The notes under the pieces were generated by a model, which was not told the origin of the DNA, made no database searches, and saw only the letters and a list, made by a program, of their open reading frames with translations. Made by a program: the position numbers and the translations under genes. Below, one piece after another: positions 1 through 6,150 of a stretch of DNA of 7,106 nt (positions are counted from its first letter, which is position 1; each line of letters opens with the position of its first letter). Source of the stretch: JAAYWY01 sp050945275 (GTDB lineage: Bacteria > Bacillota > DTU030 > DUMP01); NCBI GenBank assembly GCA_050945275.1, contig JBMNSQ010000092.1, positions 1 to 7,106 of the forward strand. The letters are read 5' to 3'.

Positions 1-68
1 TTCCGCGGGCAAAGTCCCGGTCTGGTCCAAGCGGTACAGACGCGTATTGTTGCGTACACCGTGGGTAG
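1..68. other. Unassigned left-edge sequence before a terminator
   Basis: This is the stretch ahead of the first terminator. I do not recognise it. One + frame is open from base 3 to a TAG at 66-68, directly before the terminator stem, where a gene would normally stop. Another + frame stays open to a TGA at 109-111, inside the hairpin. Either could be the tail of a gene lying mostly outside the window, but neither short peptide resembles a family I know. Partial pairings such as CGGG/CCCG and ACGC/GCGT also leave room for an untranslated RNA. I make no functional call. Confidence 0.3.
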
Positions 69-135
69 AAAAGACCCTAGCGGCAAGTTCCCCTCCAGGT
101 TATACCTGTGAGAACTGCCGCACGGGGTCTTTTTT
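69..135 (+). terminator. Long three-tier intrinsic terminator
   Basis: The outer stem is AAAAGACCC (69-77) with GGGTCTTTT (125-133). The middle stem is GCGGCA-a-GTTC (80-90) with GAACTGCCGC (112-121), with A86 bulged. The inner stem is CAGG (96-99) with CCTG (105-108), closed by the loop TTATA. A run of six T at 130-135 follows, as expected for Rho-independent termination on the + strand. On the minus strand the hairpin is followed by only about four T. It should end whatever is transcribed from beyond the left edge and insulate the liv operon. Confidence 0.8.
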
Positions 136-163
136 CTATACCCTTATTTAAGGAGGGATGTTA

Positions 164-189
164 GTAAATTGTAGCGGAAACTAATTTAC
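164..189. repeat. Inverted repeat in the livK leader
   Basis: GTAAATT (164-170) and AATTTAC (183-189) are perfect inverted arms separated by 12 bases. A second overlapping pairing, TTAGT (161-165) with ACTAA (180-184), shares almost the same centre. The site lies between the upstream terminator and the livK ribosome binding site, where an operator would be expected. It does not match an operator consensus I know, such as the CodY box. An RNA hairpin is the alternative. I found no convincing sigma-A promoter between 136 and 232. Confidence 0.4.
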
Positions 190-234
190 GAAACAGTTTT
201 ACACCTGGGAAGTCGGACAATTGATTCAAAATTA

Positions 235-256
235 AGGAGGAAGAATGGAACAATGA
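235..256 (+). promoter_or_regulatory. livK ribosome binding site with overlapping 3-codon mini-ORF
   Basis: AAGGAGG at 234-240 is the only good Shine-Dalgarno site. It is 4 bases from an ATG at 245 and 12 bases from the livK ATG at 253. The first ATG reads ATG GAA CAA TGA, and its TGA (254-256) overlaps the livK ATG (253-255). The site therefore lies slightly too near one start and slightly too far from the other. Termination-reinitiation coupling into livK is possible. The livK start itself is fixed by its lipoprotein signal peptide. Confidence 0.55.
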
Positions 257-1422
257 AAGATGTGAAGATACGAAAACGGTGGTTCCGATTTTTTGTTGCT
301 TTGCTGATGGCCAGTCTTGTACTGGCTGGATGTAGTAGTTCACCAGCACCGGCTGAGCCGCAGCAGCCTGAAGGGCAGTCGGTAACACAGGCTAAAATTG
401 GTATGGTAGGTCCCCTAAGTGGCAATGCCGCTACTTACGGTGTTAGCACAAAGCGCGGAGTGGAGATTGCAGTTGACGAGGTTAACCAGGCTGGCGGGAT
501 AAATGGTGTCCAGGTTGACCTTGTGGCTGAAGATAGCCGTGGGGATCAGACCGAAGCAGCTAACGCTACACGTAAACTGGTAGAGCAGGATAACGTGGCT
601 GCAATTGTCGGGGCCGTACTGAGCTCCGAAACTTTTAGCGGTGGGCCTATCGCTAATGATTCTAAAGTCCCCATGATTTCTTCCTCTTCAACGGCTCCCG
701 GTGTTCCCGATATTGGTCCCTACATTTTCCGTAATTGCATTGCCGATGATGTGCAGGCGGCTCAACTGGCAGAGTATGCGGTTAACGAATTAGATGCCAA
801 GAAATTTGCGGTTATGTTCACTAATAACGACTATGGCATTGCTCTGCGGGACGGTTTTACAGCCCGAGCCGAGGAACTGGGCGAGGTGGTAGCAGTCGAG
901 GCTTATACCGATGGGGATTCTAACTTCAGCGCCCAAATAACCAAGATTAAGGCCCAGGCACCAGATGCCCTGTATATTGGCGGCTACTACACCGAAGCAG
1001 CCAAAATTGCTCAGCAAGCTAAGGAGCAAGGGCTTGAAGTTCAACTTCTTGGTGGCGATGGATTTTATTCCGCCAAACTAGTGGAACTGGGTGGTCAATC
1101 GGTGGAAGGAGCCGTTTTCACAGCGGGTTTCTATTCCGGAGATAGTAGCGCAGCAGTTCAGAATTTCGTCTCGGCGTTTAAGGCCAAGTTTGGTGAGGAA
1201 CCGGATATGTTCGCTGCCCAGGCCTATGATGCCGCCAAGATTGTACTAGAGGCCATGACGAAGGTGGGAACCAGCGACCGGGATAAGATTCGGGATGCTA
1301 TGGCCGAAACTAAGGATTTTCCAGGCATTACCGGCCTGACCTCCTTTGCGGACAATGGCGATGCCGATAAGACCATTGTTATTCTTAAGGTGCGAGACGG
1401 CAAATTTGAACGCGTGCAGTAA
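253..1422 (+). CDS. livK: Branched-chain amino acid ABC transporter, substrate-binding lipoprotein
   Basis: This is the extracytoplasmic receptor of a hydrophobic amino acid importer, a type I periplasmic-binding fold of the Peripla_BP_6 group. The 389-residue product starts with a basic N-region (KIRKRWFR), a hydrophobic core and a lipobox LAGC. Cleavage before Cys27 would leave a lipid-anchored protein, as in Gram-positives. A short Ser/Pro/Gln linker (about 28-45) precedes the first strand (AKIGMVGPLSG, 47-57). The serine-rich stretch SSSST (143-147) sits where this family contacts the carboxylate and amino groups of the ligand. FGEEPDMFAAQAYDAAKI (313-330) is a typical C-lobe motif. It heads the liv operon, 112 bases before livH. 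The exact substrate (Leu/Ile/Val, other amino acids, amides or aromatic acids) cannot be read from sequence alone. Confidence 0.93.
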   Translation: MKDVKIRKRWFRFFVALLMASLVLAGCSSSPAPAEPQQPEGQSVTQAKIGMVGPLSGNAATYGVSTKRGVEIAVDEVNQAGGINGVQVDLVAEDSRGDQTEAANATRKLVEQDNVAAIVGAVLSSETFSGGPIANDSKVPMISSSSTAPGVPDIGPYIFRNCIADDVQAAQLAEYAVNELDAKKFAVMFTNNDYGIALRDGFTARAEELGEVVAVEAYTDGDSNFSAQITKIKAQAPDALYIGGYYTEAAKIAQQAKEQGLEVQLLGGDGFYSAKLVELGGQSVEGAVFTAGFYSGDSSAAVQNFVSAFKAKFGEEPDMFAAQAYDAAKIVLEAMTKVGTSDRDKIRDAMAETKDFPGITGLTSFADNGDADKTIVILKVRDGKFERVQ

Positions 1423-1440
1423 AGCATAAAACAGTCGCTG

Positions 1441-1505
1441 GCGGCTATGTAGGGGGGCGGCCTGCATCCGAAGAATGAGCTTCTGTGCTCGCCCCCTAGT
1501 GCCGC
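1441..1505 (+). promoter_or_regulatory. Intercistronic stem-loop between livK and livH
   Basis: The outer stem is GCGGC (1441-1445) with GCCGC (1501-1505). After a small internal loop comes TAGGGGG (1450-1456) with CCCCCTA (1492-1498). One bulged G follows, then CG (1458-1459) with CG (1490-1491). An apical GAAG/CTTC stem is possible at 1470-1483. No T-run follows, so it is not a classic terminator. Its position just after the binding-protein gene suggests a stabiliser of the livK 3' end or a partial block to transcription, which would yield more LivK than permease. That role is inferred. Confidence 0.6.
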
Positions 1506-1534
1506 ATACAGGACTTATTTCGAGGTGATAATTC

Positions 1535-2407
1535 GTGCTGCTGGAACAACTATTAAACGGCGTTATTTTAGGCAACACCTACGCTCTAATTGCACTGGGA
1601 TACACCATGGTCTATGGCATACTGGAACTCATTAATTTCGCCCACGGCGAAATCTACATGTCGGGAGCGTTCTTCGGTCTTATGTTGGTAACGGTACTTA
1701 AGGTACCGGTATGGCTAGCTTTTCCCTTGGCCATGACTGGAGCAGCGCTCCTGGGTATGATAGTCGAACGTTTGGCCTACCGGCCGCTTCGATCCTCGCC
1801 CCGCCTATCGGTTTTAATCAGTGCTATTGGCATGTCTATTTTTCTGCAGAACCTAGCTTTAGCCTTGGCGGGGCCGGCCACGAGGCCCTTTCCCCGTCCC
1901 TTTGCCGTGCGGACGTTTACCCTCCCTGGTAATGTGACCGTGTCAACACTGCAGATTATCATTATTTTGGTCTCGATTATCCTCATGCTAGGGTTACACT
2001 TTCTTATTACCAAGACTGCGCTTGGCCGGAGCATGCGTGCCACAGCGCAAGATCAGGAGGCAGCCAGGCTGATGGGGATAAGTGTAGATCGTATCATTGC
2101 CGTTACCTTCGCTATTGGGTCGGCTCTTGGAGCTGCCGCGGGCATTTTAATCGGCATCTACTTTAATTCGGTGGATCCACTTATGGGCTTTCAACCCGGG
2201 CTTAAGGGTTTTGTGGCAGCTGTTCTGGGAGGCATTGGCAATATCCCCGGTGCTATGTTGGGCGGTCTACTGCTGGGACTAGCCGAGGTATTTGGAGCGA
2301 TCTATCTATCCACATACCGCGATGCTATCGCTTTTGCCATTCTTGTTTGTATACTCCTGGTAAAACCGTCCGGTATTATGGGTAGTCAGGTTCGGGAGAA
2401 AGTATGA
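1535..2407 (+). CDS. livH: Branched-chain amino acid ABC transporter permease LivH
   Basis: This is one of the two membrane subunits forming the translocation path of the Liv importer (BPD_transp_2 family). The 290-residue product is almost wholly hydrophobic, with several membrane spans. It carries the family N-terminus (LLNGVILGNTYALIALGYTMVYG, read from about residue 6) and INFAHGEIYMSGAF at 33-46. The cytoplasmic coupling loop RSMRATAQDQEAARLMGI (165-182) is the likely contact with an ATPase. The glycine-rich AVLGGIGNIPGAMLGG (229-244) is also typical. Length matches the usual size of about 290-310. The start is GTG at 1535, seven bases after AGGTG (1523-1527). The TGA overlaps the region used as the ribosome binding site of livM, which begins 10 bases later. 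Confidence 0.93.
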   Translation: MLLEQLLNGVILGNTYALIALGYTMVYGILELINFAHGEIYMSGAFFGLMLVTVLKVPVWLAFPLAMTGAALLGMIVERLAYRPLRSSPRLSVLISAIGMSIFLQNLALALAGPATRPFPRPFAVRTFTLPGNVTVSTLQIIIILVSIILMLGLHFLITKTALGRSMRATAQDQEAARLMGISVDRIIAVTFAIGSALGAAAGILIGIYFNSVDPLMGFQPGLKGFVAAVLGGIGNIPGAMLGGLLLGLAEVFGAIYLSTYRDAIAFAILVCILLVKPSGIMGSQVREKV

Positions 2408-2416
2408 GGTGGACTC

Positions 2417-3301
2417 ATGAATGCGTATGTACTTCAGGTAGCAATACTGTCAGGCATAAATGCTATTTTGGCTCTGGGCCTAAACCTGGTAACCGGGCTT
2501 ACCGGCCAGCTCTCATTGGGCCACGCCGCTTTTATGGGTCTAGGTGCCTATACAGCGGCCATTGCCACCAAGGCCGGCTGGCCCTTTGTCTTGGCCTTGG
2601 CAGCCGGGGGACTTATGGCGGGCAGTGCCGGGATCCTAATTGGCATACCGACGCTTCGCCTAAGGGGAGATTATCTGGCCATTGCTACTTTAGGTTTTGG
2701 TGAGATCTTGCGTGTAACGGCGATTAATCTAGAAATTACCGGTGGTCCTGTAGGGCTTCGTGCTATCCCCGGGTATACCACATTTCCCTGGGTGGTATTA
2801 GCCCTAGCGTTAACCTATCTGTCGCTGGCCCGAGTGCTAAATTCACGACTAGGGCGAGCGTTTTTGGCCGTTCGAGAAGATGAGTTGGCCGCAGATGCCA
2901 TGGGTATTAATACCACTAAGGCCAAGATCCTAGCTTTTATGCTGGGTGCCTTTTATGCTGGGGTGGCCGGGGGATTATACGCCCACTACATCCGCTATAT
3001 TAACCCCAATAACTTTGGCTTCATGCGTTCCATCGAAATTCTGTCGATGGTGGTGATCGGTGGCATGGGAAGTCTTCCAGGTGCAGTCTTTGGTGCGATT
3101 ACCTTAAGTGCAGCGCCGGAACTTCTACGCTCGATCTCACCTGCTGTGGCCGAGTACCGGCAGTTGATCTATGGAGCACTGTTGGTAGTGGCTACAATGT
3201 GGTTTCCTAAGGGTTTGGCAGGTGGCTTAGAGGGTCGATTTGTCCATTTACGTATAAGAAGACCAGGAAGGCGGCCGGCAGCAAAGGAGGAGCCAGCATG
3301 A
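2417..3301 (+). CDS. livM: Branched-chain amino acid ABC transporter permease LivM
   Basis: This is the second membrane subunit of the Liv importer, partner of LivH. The 294-residue product has the diagnostic GLTGQLSLGHAAFMGLGAY (27-45), then TLGFGEI (91-97). The cytoplasmic coupling loop is VREDELAADAMGIN (152-165), and the late glycine-rich segment is MVVIGGMGSLPGAVFGA (211-227). The C-terminus is a short charged tail rich in Arg and Lys (about 279-292). It is shorter than E. coli LivM, which has extra N-terminal sequence. The small size is common in Gram-positive and archaeal members. The ATG at 2417 has GAGGTGG (2407-2412) four bases upstream. Its TGA overlaps the livG start in an ATGA, so translation of the two is probably coupled. 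Confidence 0.93.
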   Translation: MNAYVLQVAILSGINAILALGLNLVTGLTGQLSLGHAAFMGLGAYTAAIATKAGWPFVLALAAGGLMAGSAGILIGIPTLRLRGDYLAIATLGFGEILRVTAINLEITGGPVGLRAIPGYTTFPWVVLALALTYLSLARVLNSRLGRAFLAVREDELAADAMGINTTKAKILAFMLGAFYAGVAGGLYAHYIRYINPNNFGFMRSIEILSMVVIGGMGSLPGAVFGAITLSAAPELLRSISPAVAEYRQLIYGALLVVATMWFPKGLAGGLEGRFVHLRIRRPGRRPAAKEEPA

Positions 3302-4068
3302 AAATTCTTGAAGGAAAAGAAATAACAGTTAAATTTGGTGGTATTAGTGCTGTGTCGGCCGTGGACCTTTCTTTAACCCAAGGTGAGGTGCTTAGCCTTA
3401 TTGGGCCCAACGGGGCTGGCAAAACAACACTTTTTAATGTTTTTACCGGAATTTACAATCCTGAGCATGGCGATATATTGTTGGAGGGGCAGTGTATAAG
3501 AGGATTAAAGCCTTATCAGATTACCCGTCGTGGTGTGGCCCGAACGTTTCAGAACATCCGTCTATTTCGCGACATGTCGGCGGTAGACAACTGCTTGGTA
3601 GCGCGGCACAGCAAAGGTCAGACCGGACTTCTCGGGGCCCTTTTTCCTTTACCTTCGGCCAAGCGAGAAGAGCGAGAAAATAAGAACAAGGCCATGGAGG
3701 CCTTGCAGTTTGTCGGTTTATCCGACCGCGCTAATGAAAAGGCACGCAATCTTTCTTACGGACAACAGCGCCAATTAGAGATTGCCCGCGCTTTGGCTAC
3801 CGGGGCCAAAGTGCTCTTGCTGGATGAACCAGCGGCTGGAATGAATCCCCAAGAAACCAAAGAGTTGGTAAATCTTATTGCTAAGCTACAGGAAAAAGGA
3901 CTTACTGTGTTACTCATTGAACATGACATGCGCTTAGTAATGGAAATCTCGGATAAAGTGGCGGTGCTCGATCACGGTAAAAAGATTGCCGAAGGCCAAC
4001 CGTCGGACGTTAGACGTGATCCGGAAGTTGTTCGAGCCTATCTAGGAGGGCGGAGCGCAGCGTGCTAG
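3298..4068 (+). CDS. livG: Branched-chain amino acid ABC transporter ATP-binding protein LivG
   Basis: This is one of the two cytoplasmic ATPases powering the Liv importer. All ABC motifs are present in the 256-residue product: Walker A GPNGAGKT (36-43), Q-loop glutamine Q85 in TFQN, signature LSYGQ (152-156), Walker B KVLLLDEP (171-178) with catalytic E177, and switch histidine H209 in IEHDM. LSYGQ, with Tyr and Gln instead of LSGGQ, together with RTFQNIRLF (82-90) and DEPAAGMNP (176-184), are characteristic of LivG and separate it from LivF. Length matches E. coli LivG. The start has AAAGGAGG (3283-3290) seven bases upstream and overlaps the livM stop. The C-terminus overlaps livF by seven bases. 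Confidence 0.95.
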   Translation: MKILEGKEITVKFGGISAVSAVDLSLTQGEVLSLIGPNGAGKTTLFNVFTGIYNPEHGDILLEGQCIRGLKPYQITRRGVARTFQNIRLFRDMSAVDNCLVARHSKGQTGLLGALFPLPSAKREERENKNKAMEALQFVGLSDRANEKARNLSYGQQRQLEIARALATGAKVLLLDEPAAGMNPQETKELVNLIAKLQEKGLTVLLIEHDMRLVMEISDKVAVLDHGKKIAEGQPSDVRRDPEVVRAYLGGRSAAC

Positions 4069-4766
4069 TACTAAAGGAAGTTACAACTTATTATGATAAT
4101 ATAGCAGCCCTAAAGGGCATCTCGCTTGATGTAGGCCAGGGGGAAATTGTAAGCCTTATCGGGGCTAATGGCGCTGGCAAGACAACGACACTAAAAACTG
4201 TGTCAGGACTAGTGCGGGCTCGGACGGGACAAATTATGTTTCAAGATCGGGATATTACCGGGCTTCCTGCCGAGGAGATGGTTCGCGCCGGGATTGCGCT
4301 AGTTCCCGAGGGCCGACGAGTGTTTCCCCGCATGAGCGTTTGGGAGAACCTAGTGCTGGGAGCTTCGGTGCGCAAAGATCGGGTGGCCATAACCAAAGAC
4401 CTTGAGTATGTTTATGAGCTTTTTCCTATTTTGGCCGAGCGGCATCGGCAGATAGCAGGGACGCTAAGTGGTGGTGAGCAGCAAATGCTAGCTATCGGCC
4501 GGGCGCTAATGGCCAGGCCCAAGCTGCTGCTTTTAGATGAGCCGTCTATGGGCTTGGCTCCGTTAATTGTCGATCAGATTTTTGCCATTATCCAGGACAT
4601 AAACCGTCAAGGAACCACCATATTTCTGGTAGAACAGAATGCACACATGGCTCTTAGTATTGCCGATCGAGGTTTTGTATTAGAAACTGGGCGCATAGTA
4701 AAAACAGCATCCGCAATAGATTTGCTCGAAAGTGACGATGTTCGCCGGGCCTATTTAGGAGAATAA
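4062..4766 (+). CDS. livF: Branched-chain amino acid ABC transporter ATP-binding protein LivF
   Basis: This is the second ATPase of the Liv importer, pairing with LivG under the LivH/LivM channel. The 234-residue product has Walker A GANGAGKT (34-41), the LivF hallmark VPEGRRVFPRMSVWENL (81-97), signature LSGGE (135-139) and Walker B LLLLDEP (155-161) with E160. The position of the switch histidine holds Gln (Q192 in LVEQNA). This is normal for LivF proteins and fits an asymmetric ATPase pair. The start is GTG at 4062, inside the end of livG, with GGAGGG at 4045-4050 and a nearer CGGAG at 4051-4055. It is the last gene of the operon, and terminators follow within 120 bases. Confidence 0.95.
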   Translation: MLVLKEVTTYYDNIAALKGISLDVGQGEIVSLIGANGAGKTTTLKTVSGLVRARTGQIMFQDRDITGLPAEEMVRAGIALVPEGRRVFPRMSVWENLVLGASVRKDRVAITKDLEYVYELFPILAERHRQIAGTLSGGEQQMLAIGRALMARPKLLLLDEPSMGLAPLIVDQIFAIIQDINRQGTTIFLVEQNAHMALSIADRGFVLETGRIVKTASAIDLLESDDVRRAYLGE

Positions 4767-4790
4767 AGAAGCTCAGCTGGTACTTTTTAC

Positions 4791-4820
4791 AAAAAATAAG
4801 CGCTTTGAAAAGCGCTTATT
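4791..4820 (-). terminator. Hairpin terminator, best oriented for the minus strand
   Basis: AATAAGCGCTT (4795-4805) pairs perfectly with AAGCGCTTATT (4810-4820) around the loop TGAA. On the minus strand the stem runs into six T (complement of A4791-4796), an excellent terminator for transcripts from the hydrolase gene. On the + strand only CTAATAG follows, so it would stop the liv transcript weakly at best. It lies 25 bases past the livF stop. Confidence 0.75.
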
Positions 4821-4853
4821 CTAATAGCATGCCCCAGGATGGAATATCCTCTA

Positions 4854-4890
4854 GGCAGGAGACTTTCCCGAGTCTCCTGCCCTTATTATA
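4854..4890 (+). terminator. Hairpin terminator of the liv operon
   Basis: GGCAGGAGACT (4854-4864) pairs perfectly with AGTCTCCTGCC (4871-4881) around the loop TTCCCG. CTTATTATA follows on the + strand, a T-rich but interrupted tail. The minus-strand side has no T-run. It is the likely main end of the livKHMGF transcript, 88 bases after the livF stop. Confidence 0.7.
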
Positions 4891-4912
4891 CCATTGCATT
4901 ACCATGGCATTG

Positions 4913-4959
4913 AAAAAAGCAAACTGGTTTCGTCTTCCTAAACATAAGACAGGTGCTTT
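4913..4959 (-). terminator. Possible weak terminator just after the hydrolase gene
   Basis: Read on the minus strand, AAAGCA (complement of 4954-4959) pairs with TGCTTT (complement of 4916-4921) and continues into a run of six T. An inner stem GTCTT/AAGAC (4932-4936 with 4946-4950) sits inside it. It starts 11 bases past the hydrolase stop codon. Interior loops make it weaker than the hairpin at 4791-4820, which could act as a backup. Confidence 0.4.
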
Positions 4960-4969
4960 GAGTTGACTA

Positions 4970-5659
4970 CTATTTAGCAAAGACGTGGTTTCCGATTTGT
5001 GTTACTATTGGCCGGGTAAATACCCACGGTGACCAGGCGGTGCTGGGATTATAAAAGTAGAGGGCGCCGCCGGTGGGATCGACTCCAGAGAGGGCATCGG
5101 TAGCAGCTTGTATGCATTGTTGGTCTGGCCCTTGGGCATAGAAGGAACCGTTTAGGATCGGCTCAAAGGCGTCCGTTTCGTATAATACCCCAGTCAAGGT
5201 CTTAGGAAAGGCTGGGTCCTCAAGGCGATTAAGGATTACTGCCCCCACTGCTACTTTTCCTTCGTATGGTTCTCCTTCGGCTTCAGCCATAATCATTCGG
5301 GCGAGCAGCCTCACGTCTTCAGAGCTTGGGCGGATGCCACCGCGAGAAGTTACCGAGGTAGCACGGGTAGCTGGGGCCGGACTTTCGTCCGGTATGGTTA
5401 AGACATCGCCTGGGTACAGTAGGTCGTACCAGATTCCACTGGCTTGTTTGATTTCATTTACTGTTACACCGAAGCGTTGCCCAATAAGCCAGAGAGTATC
5501 CCCGGGCTGAACTGTATAGCTAGCGGCATGAGCAGTAAAGGTAAACCCGACAAAGAGAGCACTTACTACAAGGGTGCTAACCACCTTTTTCTTCCAATCC
5601 ACCGCCATAAGTTTTTTCTTGCAAGCATTGATTGTGTTAAGTAGTTTGGTTTTCATCAT
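4970..5659 (-). CDS. Secreted LysM plus SleB-type cell-wall hydrolase
   Basis: This is a predicted peptidoglycan hydrolase acting outside the membrane. The 229-residue product has a long basic N-region, a hydrophobic core (about 26-42) and a signal peptidase site AHA before A46. One LysM domain follows (about 47-91: YTVQPGDTLW to YPGDVLTIP), then a Pro/Ala/Thr/Ser linker. The SleB/CwlJ catalytic domain (Hydrolase_2, about 115-228) contains MAEAEGEPYEGKVAVGAVILNR. E126 is the expected catalytic glutamate. Bacillus SleB uses a different N-terminal binding domain, so this may be a LysM-targeted relative rather than the germination enzyme itself. I chose ATG at 5659, seven bases after AAGGAG (complement of 5667-5672). 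The frame runs open to a TTG at 5692, but that would place the ribosome binding site inside the gene. A sigma-A-like promoter precedes it. Confidence 0.88.
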   Translation of the reverse strand: MMKTKLLNTINACKKKLMAVDWKKKVVSTLVVSALFVGFTFTAHAASYTVQPGDTLWLIGQRFGVTVNEIKQASGIWYDLLYPGDVLTIPDESPAPATRATSVTSRGGIRPSSEDVRLLARMIMAEAEGEPYEGKVAVGAVILNRLEDPAFPKTLTGVLYETDAFEPILNGSFYAQGPDQQCIQAATDALSGVDPTGGALYFYNPSTAWSPWVFTRPIVTQIGNHVFAK

Positions 5660-5773
5660 GTCCAGACTCCTTTCTTTGATGCCCGCTGGCAAGTCATGGC
5701 CTTAAGTAAAAATCCTAATTGGCAACAACCTGACTTATGGCAGCGAGTTGTCTTAAAGAAGAAAGCTGCGCAT

Positions 5774-5802
5774 ATGATAACATAAAGAGAGGGTACTGTC
5801 AG
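5774..5802 (-). promoter_or_regulatory. Sigma-A-like promoter of the hydrolase gene
   Basis: On the minus strand, CTGACA (complement of 5797-5802) and TATCAT (complement of 5774-5779) are separated by exactly 17 bases. A TGT directly before TATCAT forms an extended -10. Each hexamer differs from consensus at one position. Transcription would start near 5767 and give a leader of about 108 bases. I see no clear sigma-G or sigma-K motif, so vegetative expression is suggested, not proven. Confidence 0.65.
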
Positions 5803-5924
5803 CTTGATCAAAGTCCCTTAGTCGTGCGGACGAGCCTGTGACAAAGAGTGGCGGGGGAAGGCATCCGTCCTCAACAGAAAAGATAATCTAGAATCGTTCT
5901 TTAGGCCAGATGGAAAACGAGACC
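5803..5924. other. Non-coding spacer upstream of the hydrolase promoter
   Basis: With the promoter and leader to its left, this belongs to a 287-base gene-free stretch (5660-5946). I see one imperfect long-range stem on the + strand, GGACG-a-GCC (about 5828-5836) with GGC-atc-CGTCC (about 5860-5870), around a purine-rich loop containing GGCGGGGG. It matches no riboswitch consensus I know, including cyclic-di-AMP elements often found ahead of such hydrolases. I assign no function. Confidence 0.3.
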
Positions 5925-5950
5925 AAAAAAATAAGGCCTTTTGGCCCTAT
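5925..5950 (-). terminator. Intrinsic terminator ending the spo0E-like unit
   Basis: On the minus strand, ATAGGGCC (complement of 5943-5950) pairs with GGCCTTAT (complement of 5931-5938), eight pairs including one G-T, around the loop AAAA. Seven T follow (complement of 5925-5931). The TAG stop of the 67-residue gene (5947-5949) lies inside the first stem arm. It separates this unit from the hydrolase gene and its own promoter. The + strand side has no T-run. Confidence 0.85.
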
Positions 5951-6150
5951 AGAGAAAACACTAATTGTACGGATTCACCGTCAAAGTCTATTATTGCATC
6001 CTTAATGAGTTTAGCTGGGATGAAGGTGGCTACTTGGTCTGTACAGAGTTGGAGGAGGTCTCGAGGTTCAAGAGTAGAAATATGTTGTTTCTCGCAGCTG
6101 TCTATTGCCAAGGTAACAGAAACGATTCCTTTAATGGCAACAACTTGCAT
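5947..6150 (-). CDS. Hypothetical 67-residue protein downstream of the Spo0E-like gene
   Basis: I do not recognise this protein. It has a valine/isoleucine-rich N-terminal stretch (VVAIKGIVSVTLAI, 3-16) likely to be a strand, two cysteines (C19, C36), a probable helix (about 29-53) and a C-terminal strand-like end (ESVQLVFSL). There is no signal peptide or clear membrane span. It starts at ATG 6150. An in-frame TAA directly precedes it and excludes an earlier start. GGGAGGG (complement of 6163-6169) lies 12 bases upstream, a long spacing. It is 86 bases after the spo0E-like gene on the same strand and ends inside a strong terminator, so the two are probably co-transcribed. Ordinary codon use, a ribosome binding site and the terminator support a real gene. 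Confidence 0.6.
   Translation of the reverse strand: MQVVAIKGIVSVTLAIDSCEKQHISTLEPRDLLQLCTDQVATFIPAKLIKDAIIDFDGESVQLVFSL

Noticed and set aside
1441..1505. The livK-livH hairpin as a full transcription terminator
   Set aside because: No T-run follows, and livH has its own good ribosome binding site but no visible promoter, so readthrough is needed.
2404..2703. A 99-codon + strand frame starting at ATG 2404
   Set aside because: It overlaps livM in another frame, has unlikely composition rich in Cys, Gly and Arg, and resembles no family. It is a shadow of livM.
4190..4640. Missing switch histidine in LivF (Gln at 192) as a sign of a defective ATPase
   Set aside because: Gln at this position in VEQN is normal for LivF proteins, and LivG supplies a canonical histidine.
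5660..5692. N-terminal extension of the hydrolase to a TTG at 5692
   Set aside because: The extension would translate through AAGGAG, which is ideally placed for the ATG at 5659, and it would put extra residues before the signal peptide.
5803..5924. A possible cyclic-di-AMP or other riboswitch ahead of the cell-wall hydrolase
   Set aside because: The conserved core segments are not seen. In addition, the best promoter lies downstream of this stretch, so it would not be in the hydrolase mRNA.
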